Shown: positions 1 through 6,482, numbered from the stretch's first letter. The stretch is DNA of 6,484 nucleotides from Paracoccaceae bacterium (GCA_007128995.1 SKWJ01000370.1:1-6484), one strand, 5' to 3'. Numbers and translations: made by a program. The notes: generated from the sequence alone by a model not told the origin.

Positions 1-11
1 CGCGGATTCTT

Positions 12-1550
12 GTGATTGGGTGCAAGAATATCAGCCGGATGATGGAAATGCGCGCGGACATGACCAGCGTGCAGGACCGGCTGAGCGATATTGCCCGCAT
101 GAGCGATGTCTGGTTTTTCGAACTCGATGAACGGTTGTGCCTGTCCTATGTTTCGGAAGGGATGACCGAGGCCTTTGCGATCATGCCGGACCAGGTGCTT
201 GGGCGACATGTCGATACACTGGGCGCGCGCCTGAAAGACACGCCATCAGAAAAGGTCCCGCTGAGCGTGGCGCTGCAAAAGGCCGACCAGAAACCGCTGA
301 ATGATCTGGTGAGTTTCAAGCTGCCTGATGGAAGCCTGCGCGCGCTGCAGGTTTCGATAGTGCCGTTCCAGACTGCCGAGGGCCGGTTCGCCGGGTTTCG
401 CGGCTATGCCAGCGATGTCAGCGCCCTTGCCGAAGCGCGCGATCAGGCGCAAAGGGCCAGCCAGGCAAAATCTGCATTTCTTGCAACCCTCAGCCATGAA
501 TTGCGCACGCCGCTGACAGCGATTCTGGGCATGGCGGATCTGCTGGAGCGCGATGACAGCATAGGTGACGGGGCCGAGCATCTGGATCATATCCGCAGGG
601 CAACGACCGAGCTGGGTGAGGTGCTGGGCGATGCGCTGGATGTGGCGCATATGGAAGATGGTCCGCTGCAACTGAACCCCCGCCCCTTCGATATCGCGCC
701 AGTGCTGGAGGATGTGCTGCGCCCGCATCGCGCCTTGGCCGAGAACCGCGGGCTGCAGATGGTCTTGCAGGTGACAGGTGATGTCTCGGTGCCGCGCATC
801 GGCGATGGCGCGCGTCTGGGCCAGGTTATGCGGCATTTGCTGTCCAATGCAGTGAAGTTTACGCTGGCCGGGCGCGTGCAGGTTGAGGTGGATTTGTCCG
901 CCCGCGACCAGATTGTCATCACTGTGTCGGATACGGGGATCGGGATTGCGGCTGATCAGATCGCGCGCGCCTTCGAGCCGTTCCAGCAGCTTGATGACAG
1001 GATGGCGCGGCGGTTTGGCGGACAGGGTGTCGGGCTGAGCATTGCGCGCTGGCTGGTCGACTCCATGCAGGGCAATCTGGAACTGAGATCCGCTGAGGGC
1101 GCGGGCACGACGGCCATCGTCACCCTGCCCCTTGCAACGGTCGCGCGACAACGGTCAGGGTCTGACAGTCCAGGTCTGGAAGGGCGGACAGTTCTGGTGA
1201 CTGACGATTCGGCGGCGAACCGGCGCATTCTGGACTTGATGCTGCGCAAGCTGGGCGCGGATGTAACCCTGTGCGAAGACGCCGCAAGCGCCCTGCGGCT
1301 GCTTCCGACACAGAATTTCGATCTGTTGCTGCTGGACATCAACATGCCGGAAATGGATGGTGTCGAGCTGATCCGGCAGATCCGCAAGCGCGAAGCCAGC
1401 CTTGGCATGGCGCCTGTTCCCGCAGTGGCGGTGACGGCAAATGCGATGCCGGATCAGGTCCGAACCTATCTGGAAGCAGGCTTCAATGATTGCCTGAGCA
1501 AGCCGTTCACCCTGAACAGGCTTCAGGAGAAGCTTTGTCAACTGGCGTGA
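12..1550 (+). CDS. Hybrid sensor histidine kinase/response regulator (PAS-HisKA-HATPase_c-REC), N-terminus possibly outside the window
   Basis: This is a two-component hybrid kinase: it should autophosphorylate on a histidine in response to an unknown cue and pass the phosphate to its own receiver domain. Numbering from the GTG at 12, residues about 28-140 look like a PAS sensor fold. A helical linker follows, then the H-box SHELRTPLTA with phosphoacceptor His162. The ATPase domain shows the N-box (Asn279 in LLSNAVKFT), G1 box DTGIG (307-311), F-box FEPFQQ (321-326) and G2 box GGQGVGL (336-342). The receiver domain, about 392-510, has the acidic pair Asp398/Asp399, phosphoacceptor Asp442 (LLLLDINMPEMDG), Thr475 and Lys497, so all catalytic residues are present. 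No membrane segment is visible, suggesting a cytoplasmic sensor. The frame continues upstream without a stop to base 3, and neither the GTG at 12 nor the ATGs at 39, 42, 48 and 60 have a clear ribosome binding site, so the true start may lie before the window. No Hpt domain or separate output regulator is nearby. The signal and target are unknown. Confidence 0.9.
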   Translation: MIGCKNISRMMEMRADMTSVQDRLSDIARMSDVWFFELDERLCLSYVSEGMTEAFAIMPDQVLGRHVDTLGARLKDTPSEKVPLSVALQKADQKPLNDLVSFKLPDGSLRALQVSIVPFQTAEGRFAGFRGYASDVSALAEARDQAQRASQAKSAFLATLSHELRTPLTAILGMADLLERDDSIGDGAEHLDHIRRATTELGEVLGDALDVAHMEDGPLQLNPRPFDIAPVLEDVLRPHRALAENRGLQMVLQVTGDVSVPRIGDGARLGQVMRHLLSNAVKFTLAGRVQVEVDLSARDQIVITVSDTGIGIAADQIARAFEPFQQLDDRMARRFGGQGVGLSIARWLVDSMQGNLELRSAEGAGTTAIVTLPLATVARQRSGSDSPGLEGRTVLVTDDSAANRRILDLMLRKLGADVTLCEDAASALRLLPTQNFDLLLLDINMPEMDGVELIRQIRKREASLGMAPVPAVAVTANAMPDQVRTYLEAGFNDCLSKPFTLNRLQEKLCQLA

Positions 1551-1598
1551 TGCTGCGCCCGTTGGCCAGCAGATCGAGGGGCTGGGTCCGGACGCGCA

Positions 1599-1631
1599 GG
1601 ACAGCGCGGGAGATGCCCCGATGCCCTGTCC
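1599..1631 (+). terminator. Possible imperfect hairpin after the histidine kinase gene
   Basis: GGACAG at 1599-1604 can pair with CTGTCC at 1626-1631, and an inner CGGG (1607-1610) pairs with CCCG (1617-1620) around a six-base loop. The structure begins 48 bases after the kinase stop, and a short run of four T lies ten bases downstream (1641-1644). This would suit a weak terminator for the kinase transcript, but the internal loop is asymmetric and the T run is short and displaced. In DNA this rich in GC, such pairing can arise by chance. Confidence 0.25.
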
Positions 1632-1647
1632 CTGTCGTGGTTTTGGC

Positions 1648-1674
1648 CCGGAACAGCCTGTCTGGCTGTCCCGG
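1648..1674 (-). terminator. Hairpin just after the FKBP gene, likely its terminator
   Basis: CCGGAACAGCC (1648-1658) faces GGCTGTCCCGG (1664-1674) across a five-base loop. The 11-bp stem has one A-C mismatch if transcribed from the plus strand, but this becomes an allowed G-U pair on the minus strand, so the FKBP transcript forms the better structure. It starts seven bases after the FKBP stop codon, a good terminator position between convergent genes. It lacks the U-tract of a classical intrinsic terminator; the bases after it on the minus strand are GCCAAAACC. Its role is therefore inferred from stem strength and position, and it could instead be a 3'-end stabilising structure. Confidence 0.5.
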
Positions 1675-1681
1675 AACAATG

Positions 1682-2107
1682 TCAGCTGACGGACACGATC
1701 TCGACTGCGAAGGTCAGATCCTTGCCAGCAAGCGGATGATTGGCATCCAGCGTGACGGTGTCGTCGCTGACATCGGCCACCACGACCGGAATGGCGTTTC
1801 CATCGGGGGTCTGCATTTGCAGCATGGCGCCCTTGTCGAGCGGAATTTCGGGCGGGATCTGGTCGCGCGGAACGTCCTGACGTGCCTGCGGCTGATAGTC
1901 GCCATAGGCTTCCTCGCTGGGGATGGTGACGGTCTTTTGCTCGCCCACGCGCATGCCCGCGATGGCGCGGTCCAGACCGGGAATGATGGTGCCTGAACCA
2001 AGTTCGAATTCCAGCGGATCGCGGCCTTCGGAACTGTCAAAGACCGAGCCATCCTCTAACGTTCCGGTATAATGAAAACAGACGGTATTGCCGGCGGAAG
2101 CCTGCAT
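1682..2107 (-). CDS. SlyD-like FKBP-type peptidyl-prolyl cis-trans isomerase
   Basis: The 141-residue product matches the two-domain SlyD/SlpA group of FKBPs, cytoplasmic enzymes that isomerise peptide bonds before proline and act as folding helpers. The FKBP part shows HYTG (Tyr13), VFD (Phe23, Asp24), GSGTIIPGL (37-45) and EEAYGDY (65-71). The inserted chaperone ('insert-in-flap') domain occupies about 72-118, and the chain re-enters the FKBP fold at the family-typical DANHPLAGKDLTF (121-133). Unlike E. coli SlyD it has no histidine- and cysteine-rich metal-binding tail; it stops at VEIVSVS, so a nickel-delivery role is not supported. No signal peptide is seen. An in-frame ATG 18 bases further upstream (complement of 2123-2125) would add MKGYPI, but AAAGGA sits inside that stretch, nine bases before the chosen ATG, while the longer start is preceded only by a C-rich, SD-less sequence. 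The gene is divergent from trmB and convergent with the kinase gene. Confidence 0.92.
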   Translation of the reverse strand: MQASAGNTVCFHYTGTLEDGSVFDSSEGRDPLEFELGSGTIIPGLDRAIAGMRVGEQKTVTIPSEEAYGDYQPQARQDVPRDQIPPEIPLDKGAMLQMQTPDGNAIPVVVADVSDDTVTLDANHPLAGKDLTFAVEIVSVS

Positions 2108-2116
2108 GATGGGATA

Positions 2117-2122
2117 TCCTTT
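2117..2122 (-). promoter_or_regulatory. Shine-Dalgarno site fixing the FKBP start
   Basis: On the minus strand AAAGGA lies nine bases before the ATG at 2107-2105. It falls within the coding part of the longer candidate frame, so it argues for the internal start. Confidence 0.7.
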
Positions 2123-2188
2123 CATGGGGGGTGTGTGAATTTGCAGAGGCGCGCAATCTCGCGCGGTAACTCTGGCTTCAATCCTTTA

Positions 2189-2217
2189 AGCATGCCAAGC
2201 CTTGCCGCAGTTGTAAA
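2189..2217 (-). promoter_or_regulatory. Weak candidate promoter for the FKBP gene
   Basis: On the minus strand TTTACA (2217-2212, 5/6 to the sigma70 -35) and CATGCT (2194-2189, 3/6 to the -10) are 17 bases apart. Transcription would start near 2182, leaving a leader of about 75 bases. The -10 match is poor and this is only the best candidate found by eye in the divergent region 2108-2292. No riboswitch or operator was recognised there. Confidence 0.22.
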
Positions 2218-2238
2218 CCCTGCTCTCTCGGGGCGGCC

Positions 2239-2267
2239 TTGACGCGGGCCGCCGTGGCCTGCATACC
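2239..2267 (+). promoter_or_regulatory. Candidate sigma70 promoter for trmB
   Basis: TTGACG (2239-2244, 5/6 to TTGACA) and CATACC (2262-2267, 3/6 to TATAAT) are separated by 17 bases. Transcription would begin near 2274, giving a leader of about 20 bases that includes the trmB ribosome binding site. The TTG of the -35 box is also the first start-like codon of the trmB frame, but the promoter reading explains it better. Confidence 0.42.
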
Positions 2268-2281
2268 CGCGCGCGCAACCT

Positions 2282-2285
2282 GGAG
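2282..2285 (+). promoter_or_regulatory. Shine-Dalgarno site of trmB
   Basis: GGAG ends seven bases before the ATG at 2293 and supports that start over the TTG at 2239, which has no such site. Confidence 0.6.
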
Positions 2286-2292
2286 TGCTGTC

Positions 2293-3042
2293 ATGTCGGA
2301 CCCGTCTTCCCCCCCGGAGGGTCGCAATTTCTACGGTCGACTCAAGGGCAAGGCCCTGCGGCCTGCGCAAAAACGCTATTTGCAGGAAGATCTGCATGCG
2401 TTGCGGCCTGTCGGGGTCAGCCCGTCTGAAAACCCTGAGCGCCGCCCGGTCGCGCCGCGCGCGTTCTTCGGGGATGACCGCCCGCTCTGGCTGGAAGTGG
2501 GATTCGGTGGCGGAGAGCATCTGGTGCATCAGTGCAGATTGCACCCGGAGACAGGCTTTGTCGGATGCGAACCCTATATCAACGGGGTGGCGATGCTGCT
2601 GGGCAAGATCCGGCAGGCCGGGGTAGCCAATTTACGCATTTATCCGTGGGATGTGCGTGACCTGTTCGACGTGCTGCCGGATCAGTGTCTGGAGCGGGCC
2701 TTTCTGCTGTATCCCGACCCCTGGCCAAAGGTGCGCCATCATCGCCGCCGCTTTGTCACACCCGAGCATCTGGACCCGCTGGCGCGGGTTCTCAAGCCCG
2801 GTGCGATCTTTCGTGTCGCGACTGATATTCCCGATTATGTGCGCCAGACTTTGGAACAGGTGCCCCCTGCCGGGTTCGACTGTCTGACCCCTGCGCCCGC
2901 TGACTGGGAGGTGCCGTGGGATGACTGGCTGTCGACACGCTATGAACAAAAGGCCCTGCGCGAGGGGCGGCGCCCGCATTACCTGACCTTCCGGCGCAAG
3001 AGCACCCCACCCCGTCGGGGTGTCACGCCTGACGCAAGCTAG
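2293..3042 (+). CDS. trmB: tRNA (guanine(46)-N7)-methyltransferase TrmB
   Basis: TrmB uses S-adenosylmethionine to make 7-methylguanosine at position 46 in the variable loop of tRNAs; it is a cytoplasmic class I (Rossmann) methyltransferase. The 249-residue product shows the SAM-binding motif LEVGFGGGEHL (67-77), the acidic residue Glu93 in GCEP, Asp120 in YPWD, and the family signature LLYPDPWPKVRHHRRRF (138-154), whose Asp and basic run belong to the catalytic and tRNA-binding region. Asp178 follows in VATDIP, and the C-terminal motif TRYEQKALREGRRPHYLTF (215-233) closes the domain. Length and motif order are as expected for bacterial TrmB, with an N-terminal extension of about 60 residues before the fold and a basic, proline-rich tail (236-249). 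The ATG at 2293 was chosen because GGAG lies seven bases before it; starting at the TTG at 2239 would translate through a likely promoter. It is divergent from the FKBP gene and 122 bases upstream of dnaE2, which has its own promoter, so there is no sign of an operon. Confidence 0.95.
   Translation: MSDPSSPPEGRNFYGRLKGKALRPAQKRYLQEDLHALRPVGVSPSENPERRPVAPRAFFGDDRPLWLEVGFGGGEHLVHQCRLHPETGFVGCEPYINGVAMLLGKIRQAGVANLRIYPWDVRDLFDVLPDQCLERAFLLYPDPWPKVRHHRRRFVTPEHLDPLARVLKPGAIFRVATDIPDYVRQTLEQVPPAGFDCLTPAPADWEVPWDDWLSTRYEQKALREGRRPHYLTFRRKSTPPRRGVTPDAS
3008..3022 (+). other. Small GC-rich hairpin inside the 3' end of trmB
   Basis: CACCCC (3008-3013) and GGGGTG (3017-3022) form a perfect 6-bp stem with a three-base loop, 18 bases before the trmB stop codon. 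It encodes part of the poorly conserved proline/arginine-rich tail. It has no T-run after it, so a terminator role is uncertain; it could slow or stabilise the transcript end. No better terminator was seen between 3043 and 3106. Confidence 0.3.
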
Positions 3043-3106
3043 TGTTTGCCCCCTGACGAAAGCGACCTGCGGCGTCTGCTCCCCCGGAAATTTGCCATGA
3101 AAGGGC

Positions 3107-3136
3107 TTGCCCGAATCGATTAGGAACAAATATAGA
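3107..3136 (+). promoter_or_regulatory. Candidate promoter of dnaE2
   Basis: TTGCCC (3107-3112, 4/6 to the -35) and TATAGA (3131-3136, 4/6 to the -10) lie 18 bases apart. Transcription would start near 3143, giving a leader of roughly 22 bases. The LexA box covers the -10 element, so repressor binding would block polymerase access. Confidence 0.5.
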
Positions 3137-3138
3137 AC
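3124..3138 (+). promoter_or_regulatory. LexA (SOS) operator of the alphaproteobacterial direct-repeat type
   Basis: The sequence GAAC-AAATATA-GAAC is an exact match to the GAAC-N7-GAAC (equivalently GTTC-N7-GTTC) box known for LexA in Rhodobacter and other alphaproteobacteria. It overlaps the likely -10 element and ends 26 bases before the dnaE2 start codon. DnaE2 genes are characteristically under LexA control, so the position, sequence and gene agree. The expected effect is repression in undamaged cells and induction after DNA damage. Confidence 0.88.
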
Positions 3139-3154
3139 ATTGGTCTTGATCGTG

Positions 3155-3159
3155 AAGGA
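3155..3159 (+). promoter_or_regulatory. Shine-Dalgarno site of dnaE2
   Basis: AAGGA lies five bases before the ATG at 3165 and supports this as the start. Translation from here begins a few residues before the first conserved segment (YAELCVTSNF), as expected for the family. Confidence 0.6.
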
Positions 3160-3164
3160 ACCGC

Positions 3165-6100
3165 ATGTCTGGAATGGGCCCGCAAGGGTATGCAGAGCTT
3201 TGTGTGACTTCGAATTTCACCTTCCTGCGCGGTGCGTCGCACCCCGAGGAGCTGGTTGCGCGCGCCGTGGATCTGGGATTGTCCGCGATCGCGATCACGG
3301 ATCGCAATTCGCTGGCGGGCGTGGTGCGGGCACATGTGGCGCTGCGTGAACTGGCCCGCGCCCGGTCCGAGGCGCTGCCGATCCGTTCGCATCGCCAGAC
3401 CGATACATCCAGCCGCCAGACCGATAGCGGGGCCGGGCTTGCCGTGGCCGGGGGCGCGTTGCCCCGGCTGATCATCGGGGCGCGGCTGGTGCTGCAGGAC
3501 AGTGCCGTTGACTGGCTGGCCCTGCCGCTGTGCCGGACAGGCTATGCCAGCCTGTCGCGGCTTTTGAGTCTGGGCAAGCGGCGCGCGGTCAAGGGGCAGT
3601 GCGATCTGCGGCAGGCCGATCTGCTGGCCGGGGCAGAGGCGATGGTGCTGATCGCACTGCCGCCACAAACCCCTGCCGCCAGCGATCTGGCCCAGATCCG
3701 GGCGCTGGCCGCGCGCTGGCCGGGAAATTGCTATCTTGGCGCCGCTCCGCGCTATGATGGCCGCGACGCCGAACGGTTTGCCGCGCGCGCGCAGCTTTCC
3801 GGGGCGCTGGGCCTGCCTCTGGTGGCGCTTGGCGATGTGCTGATGCACCACGCGCGGCGGCGGCGGCTGGCGGATGTGCTGAGCTGTCTGCGCAGGGGCT
3901 GCACGATTGAAGGGCTTGGGCTGCATGCGCTGCCCAATGCCGAAGCGCGTCTGAAACCCGCGCATGAAATGGCGCGGATCTTCGCGCGCTACCCGGCTGC
4001 GATCCGCCGCACGCTGGAAATTGCCGATCGCTGCGCCTTCAGTCTGGACGAGCTGTCTTATGAATACCCCGATGAGGTGACAGATGGCGAATCTGCGCAG
4101 GCGCGGCTGGAACGGTTGGTGCAGGACGGGCTCTGGCGGCGGTTTCCAAGCGGGCCCCCACTGGAGACAGTGGAGAAGGTCGCAAAGGAGCTGCGCATCA
4201 TCAAGGCTTTGGGCTTTGCCGCCTATTTTCTGACGGTTCATGACATTGTGGCCTTTGCCCGCGGTCGCGGGATCCTGTGTCAGGGGCGCGGCTCGGCGGC
4301 CAATTCGGTCATCTGCTATGCGCTGGGCATAACCGAAGTGCCGCCGGACACGATCTCGATGGTGTTCGAGCGATTCATGTCCGAAGCCCGTGGCGAACCG
4401 CCCGACATTGACGTGGATTTCGAGCATGAGCGCCGCGAAGAGGTGATCCAGCATATTTACGAACGCTATGGGCGTGAACGGGCGGGGCTGACGGCCACGG
4501 TCATTCATTTCCGGTCGCGCGCAGCCGTGCGCGAGGTGGGCAAGGTGATGGGCCTGTCGGCCGACATGATCTCGGCCTTGGCAAGTTCGTCCATGGGCTG
4601 GCGGTCGGGCCCGCCCGCGCCCGAACGGCTGCGCGAGCTGGGGCTGGATGCGTCCGAGCCGCGCCTTGCCCTGACCATGGCGCTGATTGCCGAGATTATC
4701 GGCTTTCCGCGCCATCTGAGCCAGCATGTGGGGGGCTTTGTCATCACCCGGGGGCGGCTGGACGCGTTATGCCCGATCGAGAATGCCGCGATGGAGGGGC
4801 GCACGGTCATCGAATGGGACAAGGATGATATCAATGCGCTGGGTATTCTGAAGGTGGATGTCCTGAGCCTTGGCATGCTGACCTGCATCCGCAAATGCTT
4901 TGATCTGATCGCGCAGCAGGGCGGGCCGCGATACAGCCTTGAAAACCTGCCGCGCGAGGACCCGGCGACATATGACATGCTCTGCCGCGCCGATGCGATC
5001 GGAGTCTTTCAGGTCGAGAGCCGGGCCCAGATGAATTTCCTGCCCCGGATGCGGCCACGGGTTTTCTACGATCTGGTGATCGAGGTCGCGATTGTCCGCC
5101 CCGGCCCGATTCAGGGTGGCATGGTGCATCCCTATATCCGCCGCAGACAAGGCAAAGAGGCCGTGCATCTGCCCAGCCCCGAATTGCGCGGCGTGCTGGA
5201 GCGGACATTGGGCGTGCCGCTGTTTCAGGAACAGGCGATGCAGATTGCTGTTGTCGCCGCCGGGTTCACCCCCGAGGAAGCAGACCGCCTGCGCCGCTCT
5301 CTGGCCACGTTCAAGCGGATGGGCACGATCGGCAGTTTCCGCGACCGTTTCATCACCGGGATGCTGGAGCGCGGCTATACGCCCGATTTCGCGCAGGCCT
5401 GTTTCGCCCAGATCGAGGGGTTTGGCGAATATGGCTTTCCCGAAAGCCATGCTGCCAGCTTTGCGCTGCTGGTCTATGCTTCTGCCTGGCTGAAATGCCA
5501 CCACCCGGCGGCCTTTGCCTGCGCGCTTCTCAACAGTCAGCCGATGGGGTTCTATGCCCCCGCCCAGATCGTGCGCGATGCGCGCGATCACGGGATCGAG
5601 CTGCGCCCGGTCTCAGTGAACCATTCGCAGTGGGATTGCACGCTGGAGCGTCGCGCTGATGGCCGCCTTGCGCTGCGTCTGGGCTTTCGGCAGGTGCGCG
5701 GGCTGCGCCGCGAGGATGCCATGTGGATCGTGGCGGCGCGGGCCAATGGCTATCCTGATGTCGAAAGCCTGTGGCGGCGCGCGGGCGTGGGACCGGCAAC
5801 GCTGACGCGGCTGGCGGAATCGGATGCGCTGGCCTGTCTGGGGCTGGCGCGGCGCGATGCGCTGTGGGCCGTGCGCGCGCTGAAGGCGCCCAAGCCCCTG
5901 CCGTTGTTCGATATCGGCCTGGATGGCGAGGGGATCGCGGAAGCGCCGGTCACCCTGCCTGCAATGTCCCTGGGCGAGGCGGTGGTCGAGGATTATCTGA
6001 CGCTGCGGCTTTCGCTGCGCGCCCATCCGATGGAATTGCTGCGCCCCGGCATGACCGGGCTGAGCCCGCATCACGATCTTGCACAGGCGCGGGGGCGGGT

Positions 6101-6482
6101 TTCGGTCTGCGGGCTGGTGATCACGCGCCAGCGTCCGGGGACGGCATCCGGGGTGATCTTCATCACGCTGGAGGATGAGACAGGGGTCAGCAATGTGGTG
6201 GTCTGGCCGAAGATCTATGAGACCCATCGCCGGGCCGTGATCGGGGGGCGGTTGCTGCGGGTGACAGGCCGGGTCCAGCGCGAAGGGGCGGTGATCCATG
6301 TGATCGCTGAACAGATCGAGGATTGTTCGCATCTGCTGGGGGCGCTGGGGCGCGGTGTGATCGACCCGACGGGCGGGCGCAGCGACGAAGCCCGCCGCCC
6401 GGTTCCGACGCGCCAGCCCCGATCTGTCCGCCACCCCCGCGAACAGGCAAAGCAGTTGTTCCCCAGCCGTGATTTTCACTGA
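3165..6482 (+). CDS. dnaE2: Error-prone DNA polymerase DnaE2 (ImuC), complete
   Basis: DnaE2 is a C-family polymerase that copies damaged DNA with low fidelity during the SOS response, usually with ImuA and ImuB as the mutasome. The 1105-residue product begins with a PHP domain (about 9-230) whose first metal-ligand motif is degenerate (LCVTSNFT at 12-19 where active PHP domains have His-x-His), as is common in DnaE2. The polymerase core has GRGSAANS (374-381) and the catalytic aspartates Asp416 and Asp418 in PPDIDVDFEHER, with the third, Asp565, in ILKVDVLSLGML. SQHVGGFVI (519-527), VARPGP-like IVRPGPIQGG (643-652) and FGEYGFPESHAASFALLVYASAWLK-type sequence (753 onward) are further family hallmarks. 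An OB fold follows at about 978-1050, and the chain ends in SRDFH, the usual DnaE2 terminus. All catalytic residues and normal length indicate a working enzyme. It is distinguished from the replicative DnaE by the short C-terminus, the degenerate PHP motif and these signatures. It stands alone behind trmB with its own LexA box; imuA and imuB are not adjacent upstream. Confidence 0.96.
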   Translation: MSGMGPQGYAELCVTSNFTFLRGASHPEELVARAVDLGLSAIAITDRNSLAGVVRAHVALRELARARSEALPIRSHRQTDTSSRQTDSGAGLAVAGGALPRLIIGARLVLQDSAVDWLALPLCRTGYASLSRLLSLGKRRAVKGQCDLRQADLLAGAEAMVLIALPPQTPAASDLAQIRALAARWPGNCYLGAAPRYDGRDAERFAARAQLSGALGLPLVALGDVLMHHARRRRLADVLSCLRRGCTIEGLGLHALPNAEARLKPAHEMARIFARYPAAIRRTLEIADRCAFSLDELSYEYPDEVTDGESAQARLERLVQDGLWRRFPSGPPLETVEKVAKELRIIKALGFAAYFLTVHDIVAFARGRGILCQGRGSAANSVICYALGITEVPPDTISMVFERFMSEARGEPPDIDVDFEHERREEVIQHIYERYGRERAGLTATVIHFRSRAAVREVGKVMGLSADMISALASSSMGWRSGPPAPERLRELGLDASEPRLALTMALIAEIIGFPRHLSQHVGGFVITRGRLDALCPIENAAMEGRTVIEWDKDDINALGILKVDVLSLGMLTCIRKCFDLIAQQGGPRYSLENLPREDPATYDMLCRADAIGVFQVESRAQMNFLPRMRPRVFYDLVIEVAIVRPGPIQGGMVHPYIRRRQGKEAVHLPSPELRGVLERTLGVPLFQEQAMQIAVVAAGFTPEEADRLRRSLATFKRMGTIGSFRDRFITGMLERGYTPDFAQACFAQIEGFGEYGFPESHAASFALLVYASAWLKCHHPAAFACALLNSQPMGFYAPAQIVRDARDHGIELRPVSVNHSQWDCTLERRADGRLALRLGFRQVRGLRREDAMWIVAARANGYPDVESLWRRAGVGPATLTRLAESDALACLGLARRDALWAVRALKAPKPLPLFDIGLDGEGIAEAPVTLPAMSLGEAVVEDYLTLRLSLRAHPMELLRPGMTGLSPHHDLAQARGRVSVCGLVITRQRPGTASGVIFITLEDETGVSNVVVWPKIYETHRRAVIGGRLLRVTGRVQREGAVIHVIAEQIEDCSHLLGALGRGVIDPTGGRSDEARRPVPTRQPRSVRHPREQAKQLFPSRDFH
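3393..3434 (+). repeat. 21-base in-frame partial tandem duplication within dnaE2
   Basis: CGCCAGACCGATA occurs identically at 3393-3405 and 3414-3426, a period of 21 bases or seven codons. In the protein this gives RQTD-TSS-RQTD (residues 77-87). The second halves of the two units have diverged (CATCCAGC against GCGGGGCC), so only 13 of 21 bases match exactly. The duplication lies in a variable loop of the PHP domain between the helix VALRELARARSEA and the strand RLIIGARLVL, and does not disturb the reading frame. Confidence 0.7.

Noticed and set aside
246..1151. 301-codon minus-strand frame opposite the histidine kinase
   Set aside because: Low-complexity shadow composition, no recognisable motif, and complete overlap with a well-supported kinase.
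1490..1996. Plus-strand frame across the convergent junction and the FKBP gene
   Set aside because: It overlaps the end of the kinase and runs antisense to the FKBP gene; the translation shows no family features.
2150..2165. CGCGC/GCGCG inverted repeat in the leader of the FKBP gene
   Set aside because: A five-bp alternating CG stem is expected by chance in this DNA, and no riboswitch-like context surrounds it.
3158..3161. Third GAAC near the dnaE2 start
   Set aside because: It is 19 bases after the second GAAC of the LexA box, not seven, so it does not make a second box; it is largely part of the SD region.
3120..4727. 535-codon open frame on the minus strand opposite dnaE2
   Set aside because: It lies opposite the conserved N-terminal and catalytic half of dnaE2. 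Its translation is rich in Arg, Gln, His, Pro and Gly without any recognisable domain, the usual shadow frame of a high-GC gene.
6444..6464. EQAKQLF near the DnaE2 C-terminus as a beta-clamp binding motif
   Set aside because: The order QAKQLF does not fit the QLxLF or QxxLxF patterns, and DnaE2 is generally thought to reach the clamp through ImuB.
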